Positions 1 to 11,055 of a stretch of 64,000 nt of DNA are shown piece after piece (within the stretch, counting starts at the first letter, position 1; every line of letters starts with the position of its first letter). The notes under the pieces were generated by a model, which had not been told where the DNA came from, searched no databases, and was given only the letters and a program-made list of their open reading frames with translations. Source of the DNA: Mytilinidion resinicola (Eukaryota; Ascomycota; Dothideomycetes; Mytilinidiales; Mytilinidiaceae). A program made the position numbers and the translations under genes. The stretch is taken from contig NW_022985467.1 in assembly GCF_010093595.1 (NCBI RefSeq), positions 249,069 to 313,068 of the forward strand, written 5' to 3'.

Positions 1-427
1 AGGGCGGTGAAACGACAGGGGTTTAGGGGGTGTACAACTACTAGAAAGGGGGGTGTACAACTACTAAAAAGGGGGTGTACAGGTACTAGCGCCCATCTTT
101 AATGCTGTAATATACTAAGCTGCTTAGTATAAGAATAATATTATACTATATAACTAGTTAATAGGTGTTAGTAATAATAAATAGATAACTAATAAAATTA
201 GCCTTACCTAGTTTAAGGTAATTAGGTTAGTTCTATAGAATCTGGCTATTCTAGTAGAGAATATATATAATATAGATAAAATAGGGGATATACTATATAT
301 ACTCGGCTCTATTAAAGTTCTAGTAGGTAAAATAATCTATAAAACTATAGAGGCGCAGGTATTAAGCGGATAATAGTAACTGCTATTAAAGATATTAGTG
401 CTAATAGTAGGTTACTACTACTTTTAA
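1..427. repeat. AT-rich transposon relic with a short tandem triplication
   Basis: Positions about 26-89 hold three near-identical 22-26 bp units built on GGGGGTGTACAACTACTA. The following 340 bp are strongly AT-rich with many TAG/TAA/TATA words and no open frame. This is the look of an old transposon body after RIP-like C-to-T decay, and it leads directly into the transposase tail that follows. No gene is seen. Confidence 0.5.
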
Positions 428-675
428 TCTGTAGTCCTAGGAAAAGCGAAGGTAATGAACTATGAGGATCTTGAGGAGGCGCGAGCGAAACGTGCTGCAA
501 AGGAGAAAGCTTCTGCAAGCAAGGCAAATCGCGGTCGTAAGCGTAAAAATCTGTCACTAGAGGTAGATGCGGCTTCGTCAGTGGCAAAGAGGAAAGCGGC
601 GCGGATGAGCGAGGTGCTAGAGCCAGCGGAGGCTCCCGTCGCGCCATAGAGGGCCCCGTAGCGCGGATGTATTAG
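428..675 (+). pseudogene. 3' end of a pogo/Fot1-type DDE transposase (relic)
   Basis: The frame reading GKAKVMNYEDLEEARAKR followed by a K/R-rich tail is the C-terminal signature of fungal pogo-like transposases (established family knowledge). The ordinary frame ends at a TAG near 647. The usual terminal peptide (GPVARMY then stop) is present in the next frame, so one frameshift separates the two. Everything upstream is AT-rich wreckage, so only the last ~80 codons survive. It is non-functional. Confidence 0.7.
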
Positions 676-934
676 GATAGTGTTGATGAACTTCCTGTGG
701 ACGAGTTTGAGACGCTTGTACCAAACCTACATCATCAGCCGGACGTTGAAGTCTGCTGGCCCAGAGCAAGGATCCAACGTGTTTTAGAGTAGTATATTGA
801 CCAAGTAGGCCGTAAGAAGCAGAGCGCGATGGGGCATTTCAAGCAATCTGGATAGAGTATCGACCGAATATAGAGGTCACATATCTTCGATTAAAATCCT
901 GACTTCCCTCTAGAATTCTATAAAGGCGTTATGC
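676..934. other. Gene-free stretch between transposon relic and effector pseudogene
   Basis: One plus-strand frame is open for about 40 codons after 676 and then has several stops. I do not recognise a protein in it. It is probably part of the same decayed element or the 3' flank of the minus-strand gene. Confidence 0.3.
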
Positions 935-1828
935 TTACTTCGCCCAAAAGTTGGTCCAACCGCTGATGACTCCAGCTTGCTGGCACGAGTTCTAATTGCC
1001 AAACGTCACGCTGGTCACTGTGGTCGAAATGCCCTGGTTCTTCGCGGCAGCTTTGGCAACAGCGTCTTCTTGCGTCTTTGACAGCAGCTCATCCAGCAGC
1101 CTCTGTGATGCAGATACCGCTTTGCGTTCTTCTTTAAGTTGCCGCAATGCCTTAGTTTTGCCTTCTTTAGGCCCAGCCGCTTCCTTGTTGTCGTTGCTGA
1201 GGTTCAGCTCTTCGAGCTTGCTCTCCGATACTACCAGCTGCTTATTCGTTGTAGTCATAGCATCCTTAACCTTGGCCTGTGTTGTAGCTATTATCTTCTT
1301 GATATCTTCCGTTATGTGGGTATGGCGGACAGAGTTGTATCTATGAGGCAAGATTAGCTCAAATCTCGCAATATGCCATGAAAATGCAGTTACTCACAAG
1401 GTCGCTATACTCATGACCGAATTGTTCGAGAGCTTGCAGTTTTAAAGCTGCTCCGATATAGCCCTAATTTGTCCTTTCTTAAAGAACCCCACACTTGTTC
1501 GATCCTGCTATGCTAGTTCCCCATCTTCTAAATGTCTAGTTTAGCGCTGAAGGTTGGTCGTAAAGAGATCGCACGCTTGCGTGCAGCTGCTAATCGTTTT
1601 CTTTAACTCCTCCGCTACGCTTGCGCCAAGAAGGTCCCATTCTCTTTCCTCGACAGGTTGAAGCAATTGGAGCGATGTATCGACAGATTGCACGTCTTCT
1701 AGTAGGCGCTTGATCGTTTTTAACGCTTTTTTGAACTGTTCTAGGTCTTCCAGAAGCAGCCGTATGCCATGTAAGGCTGGGACAGTAATACCCACGACAC
1801 CAGTGGTGATGCTAAGAGGATCAGGCAT
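935..1828 (-). pseudogene. HeLo-like (PF17111/PigL_N-type) effector gene, broken by stop codons
   Basis: The protein starts at 1828 with MPDPLSITTGVVGITVPALH, the start typical of the fungal STAND/HeLo-like N-terminal domain. It continues through a helical region ending LRQLKEERKAVSASQRLLDE. Between about 1390 and 1545 the same frame carries three stops (TAA, TAG, TAA). A conserved intron (GTGAGT...CATAG, about 1338-1391) can still be recognised. A fourth stop (TAG) falls at 992-994, just before a short tail in the same frame ending at 935. That tail contains a Q-A-G-V-I-S-G core resembling the N terminus of the divergent NLR. Related intact proteins are membrane-targeting cell-death effectors switched on by an NLR through an amyloid fold; that role is inferred here. 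The stops fit C-to-T/G-to-A (RIP-like) change. As it stands the gene cannot make the full protein. Confidence 0.75.
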
Positions 1829-2065
1829 GTTTTATGTGATAACGATCAAAAAGTAAGTCGGAGAGGCAGACGATATAGTAGATGTCAGACTAAGAAGACG
1901 AAAAGGATACTGGTTGAAGCTGAAGCGTACATGCACGGCTTTACCAAGACGGTCCAATGGGGCTAAGCGCGAATGCACGAGCGCAGGAGAACCGCCAGGC
2001 TGAGGTCCAGCTGAGGCTTTGCGAGAGACACCACTGCAGATTACCGCACTCCTGCTACAAGTATC
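1829..2065. promoter_or_regulatory. Shared intergenic region of the effector/NLR pair
   Basis: These 237 bp separate the divergent starts at 1828 (minus) and 2066 (plus), so both promoters must lie here or overlap the genes. No clear TATA box is seen. The close head-to-head layout is what one expects for fungal amyloid-signalling NLR/effector pairs. Confidence 0.45.
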
Positions 2066-4236
2066 ATGGCATCCGCAATATCCTTCGGCGATAAAAACAA
2101 AGGCTTCCAAGCCGGCATCATCAACGGCGCGGTTGAGTTCTACCTTCCACCTGGTGAGTTGTGGGACCGCCTAAAGTCTGCAGGGCCCGAGCGAGCACTA
2201 GACTAACAGACCCCGCCTTAAGAGCGACCAGAGACTCCACCACGCCCATCAATCGTGATACCCTTTGCCCGCGACGCCGACTTTGTCGAGCGAGGAACGA
2301 CACTCGACCACCTCTATCAACTAAGCGCCGCTTCTTGTGCACGGGCCGCGCTCGTTGGTCTAGGCGGCGTTGGGTACGTGGAGCACAGTATCGACACAGC
2401 ACACGCTGACATTAGAGCAGCAAGTCGCAGCTTGCTATTGAGCATGCCTATCGTACGCACGAGCGGCCGCATAATACGTGGGTGTTCTGGGTGCATGCCA
2501 GCAACGCGGCCCGGTTTGAGCAGAGTTATCGCGACATCGCCGACTGTGTTAAGATGGCTGGGCGACAGAACCTGCGAGCCAACATTTTCAAGCTGGTACA
2601 CGACTGGCTGCGCGATTGCAAGGACCCGTGGTTGCTCATCCTCGACAACGTAGACGATGCGCGCTTCCTTCTACATGTCCAGGCTGACGGCCAAGGGCAG
2701 CAGCCTACTGACGACTCGAGAACCGCTTCCCGACCGCTGCGCGAGTATCTCCCCCACTGCGAGCGCGGCTCGATCATCGTAACGACACGGAACATGGATG
2801 CAGCATTGAAGCTGGTTGAGCGGCGCGACGTCATCACTGTGGAGCCGATGGACGAGGCGCAGGCGCAGGCGCTGTTTAAGAAGAAGCTAGGAGTACAGGG
2901 AGATGACAGTGATATTGCCAAGCTTGTAGCGGCGCTTGAGTACATGCCGCTAGCTATTGTGCAAGCGGCGGCATACATCTCGGAGGAAGCGCCTCGATGC
3001 TCGGTGGTAAAATACCTCGATGAGTTTAGCAGGAGCGAGCGCAAGCGAACGAGCCTTCTCAACCATGACAAGGGCCAACTCCGGCGAGACTGGGAGGCGA
3101 AAAGTTGCATTATCGTCACATGGCAAATTTCGTTCGAGCATATACTGCAGACACGGCCGTCAGCAGCGGACCTGCTCTCGTTGATGAGCTTCTTCGACCG
3201 GCAGGGGATCCCCGAGAGTGTGCTGCGGAGTCGAGCCGTGCAGCGAGGCGCTCAGCTCAATCGGCAGGACCAAACGGAGGAAGATATAGACAGCCACGAA
3301 GAAGATGATACATCGCAGTCTAGCACAAGCGAGGACGAATTAAGCGAGGACGAGTTTGAAGAGGATGTGGTGGCGCTGCGAAACTTCTGCCTTATCTCTG
3401 TCAACATTGATGGGACAAGCTTTGAGATGCACGCACTAGTGCAGTTGGCTACACGGAAGTGGCTTGACTCCAACGGCATGCTCGAGCAGTGGAAGCAGCA
3501 CTTTATCAGCAACCTTTGCGCAGCGTTTCCCACAGGACAGTATGAGAATTGGGTAGCATGTCAGGCACTTTTCGCGCACGCCAAGTCGGCTGTAGGGCAG
3601 CGGCCAGAAGGAGAATCGTCACTAGCAGAATGGGCCACACTGCTGTATCGTGCAGCATGGTATGCAGAGGGGACAGGCAATATTCCTGACGCTAAGGAGT
3701 TTGCTTTGAAGTCGATGAAAGTAAGAAGCAGAGTACTAGGCCAAGAGCACGAGGACACGCTGTGGAGTATGGGGATGGTAGGATCAGCATACAAGCTTGG
3801 AGGCCAATGGGATGCAGCGGAAGAGCTGGAGGTGCAAGTGATGGAGACTCGCGAGAAGAAGCTGGGAGCCGACCATCCTTCCACGCTGACCAGCATGGCC
3901 AATCTGGCGTCGACTTACCGGAATCAAGGCCGGTGGGATGCAGCGGAAGAGCTGTTTGTGCAAGTGATGGAGACTCGCAAGAAGAAGCTAGGAGCCGATC
4001 ATCCAGACACGCTAACCAGCATGAATAATCTTGCCATAACATGGAAAGAACAGGGTAAGGTTGCTGAAGCGCTATATCTACTAACAGAGTGTGTTCGACT
4101 CTGCCAGCATGTCTTCAAGCCTAACCATCCCCACTTAAGGTCTTCTTTAGCTACTTTAGAGCGATGGAAGGCAGAGCATCTACATAGCGTCGCAATTAGA
4201 GAACGTGCCACCGAAGCTAGGCTGGGTATAAGTTAA
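2066..4236 (+). CDS. NLR-type STAND protein: amyloid-like N-terminal motif, NB-ARC, TPR
   Basis: Exons 2066-2153, 2223-2373 and 2421-4236 give a 684-residue protein. Residues 1-29 hold a short G/N-rich motif (FQAGIINGAV) matching the tail of the neighbouring effector. The P-loop GLGGVGKS (about 75-82) is split by a 47-bp intron. Walker B is LLILDNVD (about 151-158), a GLPL-like MPLAIVQAAAYI lies near 255, and an MHD-like MHALVQ lies near 416. An acidic, Ser/Glu-rich linker covers about 363-395. The C terminus has kinesin-light-chain-type TPRs. The order (motif, NB-ARC, TPR) is that of fungal PNT1-like receptors, which on ligand binding template amyloid folding of a HeLo-like partner and trigger cell death. 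Intron 1 appears to end in TTAAG rather than YAG, though the branch point ACTAAC is good. The frame is otherwise intact. The function is inferred from architecture. Confidence 0.85.
3802..4053 (+). repeat. Two recent 126-bp tandem TPR units inside the NLR
   Basis: Unit 1 (3802-3927) and unit 2 (3928-4053) are nearly identical for their first ~100 bp, for example the shared GTGGGATGCAGCGGAAGAGC-type start. They encode two 42-residue TPRs around KKLGADHP. High identity between sensor repeats is typical of fungal NLRs whose ligand-binding repeats expand, contract and homogenise. Confidence 0.85.
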
Positions 4237-5057
4237 TTAGTCCTATATATTTACTAGGTCACTGTCGCTATCAAACGTAGAGCACGTGTTGAATTTGTCG
4301 TTATATAGACTAGCCGAGGCAGGACTATTAACGCTTTGCGAATGAAAAACCGTTAAACCTAACTAAGGCTATCCTACTGTAATATGGGTTCTTCGCCGGT
4401 TTGTAAGGAGCTATAAGAGCAGATACTACTTCGAGATGTATACCAGTTATCAGTGTCATTGCTAACAACTCCGTAAGTTAGTCCGAGCGTCTGCACAGCT
4501 ATATACCTAACAGCCACAAGCCTGGCCTGCTCGATGACATAAGTAATCTATGTCGGTCGGATCGCCGTAGGCTAGCCGTAATTGGAACCTGTGCTGGTTA
4601 GAAGTACCGAGCGGGATAGCGACCTTGTCTAACTCTGCGCTCCATAGTAGGCATAAGGTTAGTAATAACTTTTCGCCATTATGGTAAGTGTCAGGGGCTT
4701 CGATAAGACTATCTGTAAGTATCGTGGAACGGTAAGAGCTAATAATGATTCTGTAGGGAAGGGATACTGTTATACTATAAGATAAGGCACTCTGCAGATT
4801 GGGCGCGAATGCGACGATGTAAACCTAAGTTATAGCGATAAAAGGTTTTATATGTTTAGAAATTGCCACAGCATACAGCTTATATAGAAAATTAGCAAAT
4901 ATTGACGTGTGCGCCGAGCTTCACTTACTTGAAGTCAAAGTACCCCTCATATTTTTCGGCGCAGGTAGTTTTTCGCCCCGCATGGATAGACGTTACTGCA
5001 CCACTTCCAAATTGGAACTATTCCTGCACTGCAACCACCCCTCTCCACTACCACAGC
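4237..5057. other. Gene-free stretch after the NLR
   Basis: About 820 bp with no frame worth calling. The composition is mixed and somewhat TA-rich, with many TAG/TAA words, suggesting decayed sequence. A TATA-like TTATATAG lies at about 4880, roughly 175 bp before the next start codon, and may belong to its promoter. Confidence 0.35.
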
Positions 5058-6083
5058 ATGCCAGCAAACACTCCTCGGCGCGGCGCAGGCGGTAAGACGC
5101 CTAAGAAAAAGGGAAAACAGGTGCGGACACCGAGACCGCCAAAGCCGGTAGACTACAGCCATATTCCACCACATCCTGATACGCTTCCCGTACCAAGCTT
5201 CGGCAATGCTGCTCCTTTCCAAGGACCCCATAATGCTACCATTTCAACACAGCAGCATGGGCACACTACGGGCCAAGCCGCAGAAAACAAAGATAACCCC
5301 GGAGAAACGACCATCCCAGCCACCCAGCGGAGCCCACCCCACCCCTTCATAGAAGACATATCCTTCGAAATGCCCGACATCTCAAGACTCCGCCTTCAGA
5401 AAACCCCCTCGCCTCCCCACGAAGAGCCGCACGGCGCCGACGCCGACGCCACACCGAGAGCGCCCACCGGCGAGGCAGCTCTGCAGCATGCCAAAGACGA
5501 GCCCACCGTGATCCCTCACAGCAACGGCGCCAACTCCACCCAGCACATCGACGCCCTTACAAACCTGCCTCCACGGCCACCAGTCTCCCCTATCACACCA
5601 GTCAGTGCGCAACGCCTCCAACCCCCGACAAATCTCCCCCAGAGGCCCCCAGTCTCCCCCATCACCCCTCTCGGACCGCAACCCCTCCCCCTTCTAAGCG
5701 CCCCGCCCTGCCCGCACCACTGCACCCCCGCCATCGCCGCAGCCCTCTTCCGCCAATCCCCACCCAAGAGCGGCCTCCACACCGAAGTCCTGTCGAGCCT
5801 AGACCGCGTGGTCGCCCTCGAGGCCCAGAAGCCCACGCAGCGCTCGCTGGTGGATATCGCGACGGATATGGTCATCGCGCTGGAAGACGACCGGACTGTC
5901 GAGATCGAGCGGCAGGGGATGGACCCCGAGGCGGTTGATGGGCGGATTGCGTGGGCGCGGTGGGCGGTTAGAGCGGCGCATGCGGGGCTGTTCCATGAGT
6001 GGACGGAGGAGTGTGGGGGGGTTGTGAGGCAGGTGGAGGGGAGGACGAAGTGGAGGTTGGTGGTGGGGGTGGGGAGGGAGTGA
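5058..6083 (+). CDS. Lineage-specific family protein, member 1 (intact)
   Basis: A 341-residue protein from the ATG at 5058 (MPANTPRRGAGGKTPKKKGK). The frame stays open upstream to 4902, but that start sits in AT-rich leader, so 5058 is preferred. The N terminus is basic and disordered. A short conserved motif DISFEMPDISRLRL lies near residue 100, followed by a Pro-rich spacer with two similar PPRPPVSPITP stretches. The structured C-terminal part contains CPHHC, SLDRVVALE and DGRIAWARWAVRAAHAGLFH. The same three blocks recur in three other genes of this window (about 11.1, 30 and 33.3 kb). I do not recognise the family and no function is proposed. The C-terminal half looks helical and the N-terminal half is probably unstructured. 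Codon use is GC-rich and normal. Confidence 0.7.
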   Translation: MPANTPRRGAGGKTPKKKGKQVRTPRPPKPVDYSHIPPHPDTLPVPSFGNAAPFQGPHNATISTQQHGHTTGQAAENKDNPGETTIPATQRSPPHPFIEDISFEMPDISRLRLQKTPSPPHEEPHGADADATPRAPTGEAALQHAKDEPTVIPHSNGANSTQHIDALTNLPPRPPVSPITPVSAQRLQPPTNLPQRPPVSPITPLGPQPLPLLSAPPCPHHCTPAIAAALFRQSPPKSGLHTEVLSSLDRVVALEAQKPTQRSLVDIATDMVIALEDDRTVEIERQGMDPEAVDGRIAWARWAVRAAHAGLFHEWTEECGGVVRQVEGRTKWRLVVGVGRE

Positions 6084-6476
6084 GGACTGAAAGGCAGCGT
6101 GGGGTGGGGTTCTGAGGGGGTTGTTGGTAGTGTTGGGGGGTATTGGGGATGTTATAGGAGAGTTTGATACAGTATCTGTGGCGAGATGGGGGCCTGAAGC
6201 GGACCACCTTCGTGCAGGACGTTAGTTCCAAAAACTTGAATATGGTAGAGAATCAACATTTGAGAGATCGACATGGTCTTGAAAGAAGTACACTAGCTTA
6301 CTAGATGTTTACGTACCTATCGATTTCAGCGTTGCAAACCGGACGAGGTGGAGATTGCGATCGCTACTATAGTGCCGCCGTCAGAGGCGGTCACAGATGC
6401 GACCTGGCTTCAAGGTTCAACGTGACAAGCCGCAGGATGCGAATCACGTAGGAGGATTAGACATCATTCATTAGCA
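6084..6476. other. Intergenic region
   Basis: This is the 3' flank of the plus-strand gene at 5.1-6.1 kb and of the minus-strand RAD14 (convergent genes). Nothing else is seen. Confidence 0.4.
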
Positions 6477-7672
6477 TTAAAACTCCAGTTCCTCAATCTC
6501 CATGCCACAATCCACACACGTTTTTTTGCTCATTCCACTCTCCGGATCCAGCACAGCTCTACCCCACTCATGCTCATGCCGCTCGCCATACCTTGTGACC
6601 TTGTCGCCGAATTGCGCTTCGCGGCCCCCCTCACCACGCGCTGCCGCAAGCTTACTCCGCTTGTATGCTTCCACGCGGGTGCGCTTCTTCAAATCAGCCA
6701 GCTTCGAGTTGAATTTTTTCTCTTTGCGGGCTTTGGATACGGTCTGCCGCTTCTCGAACTCCGCATCGAGATTCTCGGGAGAGCCCCACTTCTTCGGGCT
6801 GAAGGCGTAGTCTTCCACCTGAAAACGCAGGAAGAGCTGCATGTCGTGGAAAGAGGATTTGTGGGGATTCGGCCGAGAAAGATGCGGGAGGAGTTCTTCG
6901 TCTTTGAGTTCAGGATCCGTCAATAGATAATCTTCCCTCGCCTCCGTCTTCGTGAGTAAGCTGTACTTCTCCGGTATGGTCTCTTTACACCGCGCGCAAA
7001 CGCTGACTCCGAAGACTTCTTCCCATTTCCAGTCGATCTCCAGACTCCCGCATTCTCTACATTGGTCCTTGCCATCTTTTGCACTATTATCCAGATTCAG
7101 CACGCTGATCCCGGGCTCAAACGGCCCTTGCCGTGCCGCCCGCAGCTTCTTGATCGTTTGATGCCGTTCCCACTCCGCTAATGTCATATGCGCCGGCTTC
7201 TCTTCTTTCTCTTCCTCTCGCCTCCCCGATCGCATGGCACGGTTGTGTGGATCGTCTTCTTTCGAAAGGAAACCGCCCTTTGTATCTGTCATCTTGCTAA
7301 AGTCATATTCGATGTAGGCATCGCGGGCGAATTTCTTGGCCGGCTGGAGAGTGGGATCGGAAGGTTGTGTGATCTTGGAGGCATCGCGAAGGGTCGGAGG
7401 AACTGTGGAGGAGGATATGGAGGAGTGGGCGCGCTTGAGGCTTGCGGGGGCGGTTTTGCTCAGGGCAGGTGGAGGTTTCGCAGCGTCGGCGGCAGTTCGG
7501 AGAGCTTTGGCTTTCAGACGCGCTTCTTCCTGAGGGCTGTTAGATACAGTCATGCACATGGGGATATAGGCCAAAGGAGTATGTTCCGTACCATGCGCCG
7601 CACTTGTTCAGGCGTCATGGGAGCCTGCGGGCGAGCGCCACCTCGAGGTGGCGTCGACGGCCGGTCGGCCAT
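6477..7672 (-). CDS. RAD14: DNA repair protein RAD14 (XPA homologue)
   Basis: Exon 1 is 7672-7592 (27 codons, MADRPSTPPRGG...) and exon 2 is 7529-6477, with a 62-bp GT-AG intron between; the product is 377 residues. The C4 zinc finger CREC...CARC (about 184-208, spacing C-x2-C-x17-C-x2-C) and the following XPA-type helical domain (DYLLTDPELKDEELLPHL, then the FHDMQLFLRFQVEDYAF stretch) are diagnostic. RAD14/XPA binds damaged DNA in nucleotide excision repair in the nucleus, verifying the lesion and helping to position TFIIH and the RAD1-RAD10 nuclease. The C terminus contains a further Cys pair (KKTCVDCGMEI). The gene is intact and divergent from the transporter downstream. Confidence 0.95.
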
Positions 7673-8488
7673 GGTGGGCGCCGAGAGGAAAGCCGTACAG
7701 AGTGAAGGATCGAGTCGGCACTCGTATGCGACGAAGTATCTCGAGGGTAGATGGAGGCGTTACGCGTCGATGGGGTGGTGTTGAACCTGGGATGGAGGGA
7801 CGTCGTCATCGCGGTCTCACGTGGGCGAAATCACGCCCCACAGAAAATCGCTGGGAGATCGCAGCGCCAAGTGGGTCTGCCACGACGTCGGACGAAACCT
7901 TACCCCAACCTCCTTCTGCCGTACAACATTCACTCAAAAGCCAATCCATCTCAAAATCGTCGACGAATGTCTTCAAGTCGCCTTTGGAAGCTCGTGAAGG
8001 CCGCGTTATGCGGCATCACAAGACAGAGCGATGATCATGACGCAAGGCCAAGAAGATTCGCTTAGCACAAGGGGAATGCGCCTTTCGAACCGTCGATGTC
8101 GATGACATCGCATATGCTCTTCTCTGCATGGGCATTCGGCCCCGCGTAGTCTTGGCTTTGTTGGCGAGCCTTAGAAGCTGGGCGCTTAATGGCTAACCGC
8201 GAGCGATCGGCGCTGTCTGCTCGCGGCAGAGACAAAGAAGTAAGCCTGTAAGGCTTCGGGAGAAACGCCCGCCACGCCGTTGACGTCGTCCCCATATCCA
8301 TAATGGTGGGATACGGTACCAGATAAAGTTTGCTTCTATCACGTCTCAGAACCTTTTCCGCTTTCTCGAAGTGTCTCGTCCGTGTATGGTGTTGTATGAA
8401 CCTCCATACTGTACCTCTGTCTGGTCTAAGAGATCTACTTCTATCTCTCTCCATCACTTTCGCAAAGCCTTGTTTTTTTCAATGCGCC
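7673..8488. promoter_or_regulatory. Divergent intergenic region RAD14 / MFS transporter
   Basis: 816 bp between two divergent start codons, so it should contain both promoters and 5' leaders. Pyrimidine-rich tracts occur shortly before the plus-strand start (about 8440-8480). No recognisable protein lies in it; open frames on both strands look accidental. Confidence 0.4.
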
Positions 8489-10255
8489 ATGGCCACTGCG
8501 GTCCCCGAAACAGAAAGCGAGCACAGATATGTTGAAGGTGAGGTTGTCCAGGAAAAAGGAGCAGATCGCATCGTCAAAGATGATCGAGTCGAGCTCCAAG
8601 ACTCCGATGCCTGGGACAAGCTTGGTTACAGCTTTCCAACGTGGCGGAAATGGCAGATTCTCTGCGTCGTCTTCTTGATCCAAATCTCCATGAATCTCAA
8701 TGCCAGCATGTATGCCAATGCTGTCGATAGCATTTCCGAAAACTTCGGCGTCAGTCAGCAGGTCGCACGAATCCCGCAGATGACGTTCCTGGTAGCATAC
8801 GCGTTCGGATGTGAACTATGGGCTCCGTGGAGCGAAGAGTATGGGCGCTGGCCAATCCAGCAGCTCAGCTTATTCCTCGTCAACATCTGGCAAATCCGTG
8901 AGAACTCCCCATTAATTCAATCGCCTTCCTTTGCCTACGTTGCTGATACCACGTGTGATCAGCCTGCGCAATATCGAAGCACTACGGCACCTATGTCATT
9001 TGTCGCTTCCTTGGTGGTCTTTCAACTGCTGGCGGATCCGTGACCCTCGGAGTCCTTGCAGACATGTGGGAGCCCGATGACCAAGAATACGCTGTCGCGT
9101 TCCTCGTTCTCTCTTCTGTCGGTGGCTCAGTCGTCGGCGCTATCATCGGCGGCTTCGTTCAGCAATACAAGTCCCTTCCATGGATTTTCTGGACCCAGCT
9201 TCTTGTCGGCGGAGGAGTGCAGCTAGTCCATCTCGTACTCAATCCCGAAACGCGTGCGACGATCCTTCTCGACCGTGAAGCTAAGCGGAGACGCAAGACC
9301 GGGGAAGATCCGAACATCTATGGGCCGAATGAAATCCTCGGGAGCAAGCTTTCGCCTAAAGAGTTTTGGACTATCTTCTATCGCCCTTTCTGTGAGCCTC
9401 CTCCCCAGTCCAGATTCCAAGCAATATACTGATGTGTGTAGACATGTTCTTCACCGAGCCGATTGTGCTCTGGCTCTCGCTACTCAGTGGCTTTAGCGAC
9501 GCGCTTATTTTCACGTTTCTCCAGTCCTTCCAGCCAGTATACAAGCAATGGGGCTTTGGCACTGTCGGCATAAGTCTGGCCTTCATCCCGTAGGCAAATC
9601 TATCCTTATTTCCTACTTTCAACCTTCGTTCGCTAACCATCACTGCTCATGTAGTCTCCTTGTTGGCTATATCCTAGCTTACTTCTCCTATTTGCCCTCC
9701 ATTCACCACTTCCGCAAGATTCGTCGCCGCGACCCCGACCGCCTCAAACCCGAAGTACGCCTATGGTGGCTCCTATTCCTCGCACCTCTCGAGGCAATCG
9801 GCCTTTTCGGCTTCGCATGGACCTCGCTCGGGCCTTCTTACGGGATCCCTTGGATCGCTACTATGATTTTTTCTACCATGGTTGGTATTGCAAACTACGC
9901 AATTTACCAAAGTAGCATCGACTATATGACCGCCGCTTATGGGCCATACGCTGCCAGTGCTACAGGAGGTAACGACCTTGCAAGAGACTTTCTAGCTGGT
10001 ATCGCGGCGTTGTACAGTACGCCAATGTATACAAACATTCCGGGCAGACCGCTTGAGTATGCCAGCACCATTCTGGCTTGCATCTCTGTCGTGGTCACAA
10101 TTCCAATCTACGTCTTCTATCGCAAGGGTCCGGAGATCAGAGCGAAGTCGAAGTTCGCGCAGAGTATTGATCAAACGAGAGAGAAGAGTAGGAAGAAGAG
10201 GAAGAGTGTTTCCGGGCCCGGAGGTTCGACCACCAAGCATATTGAGCGTGTGTAG
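8489..10255 (+). CDS. MFS transporter, DHA1 (drug:H+ antiporter) type
   Basis: Four exons (8489-8897, 8963-9391, 9442-9589, 9655-10255) join into 528 residues. All three introns are 50-65 bp GT-AG. The N-terminal cytoplasmic tail is charged. The first membrane block begins near WQILCVVFLIQISMNLN. The motif ELWAPWSEEYGRWP (loop 2-3), the glycine-rich segment spanning the first splice junction (GGLSTAGGSVTLG-like) and the central loop GPNEILG fit the DHA1/TPO-like branch that exports drugs, polyamines or small metabolites at the plasma membrane. The C terminus is basic (REKSRKKRKS). The substrate cannot be told from sequence. The frame is intact throughout. Confidence 0.9.
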
Positions 10256-11055
10256 ATAACATGGTCCCTCTCGATGCAGCTCTTGGTGGCCCTGAAGTCA
10301 ACTCAGGTAATTACGATCTTTGGCACATGGGTACACATACGTGTCTGATATTCCAATCCAATCTTAAAGACGTTCTACAGTACATGCAGTGTTTTCTCTT
10401 CTAAGAAGCTTTGTGTCATTTCCGCTTTCATGTGGAACTAATTGTCAATCCTCACACCCCACTGACTGAAGATGTGCTTTAGCTGATCATCTAGAGTCCT
10501 TCATTAGGAGTCGTAAAAGTCGATCGTGCCTACATCAGTCCGAATGTTTGATGTTGCCATTGAGGAAATCGACTGATCTACCTTCTTCTCCTTCTCCCTC
10601 GGCTTTACTTAATCATTTAGATAGCAAACTCGAGCCCTCCCCACGTCATAGGTGCGCTAGCTATACCAGATGACACCTCTGGAAAATATCTTGCGAATGG
10701 CTTCTGTGGCCAAACGGCCGGGGAGAAGATCCGGAAGTTTCCCTTAGGATACTCTAAGTAGTCTTACTCCTACCTAATCAGACGTCTAGACCCTGTGAAT
10801 AGTATAAAAGACATGTGAGAAATATGTATCCCACATGAAAGGACACATCTAATGTGTTGCCCGGCATCGAAGCACAAAGAGAGCCTTTTGTCATTCACCT
10901 TTCACAGTGTTTTGTTTTCCTGTAAAACGCTCGCGGCCCTTTCGCTGCGCCGCAACTTTAACATTTTCCACTCAACAGCTGCCACACCTCGCAATCAGTG
11001 GGCTCTTCTATCTCATGTGCTTGGTCCTCGTGTTCACTCCTAACGTCAGGTCAAC
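10256..11055. other. Intergenic region with a TATA-like box
   Basis: The 3' flank of the transporter followed by the upstream region of the next family gene. AGTATAAAAGACATG at about 10800 is a good TATA-like element some 250 bp before the start codon at 11056. No frame worth calling. Confidence 0.4.

Noticed and set aside
1..60. Telomere-like TTTAGGGGG at the window start
   Set aside because: Single occurrence; no TTAGGG array.
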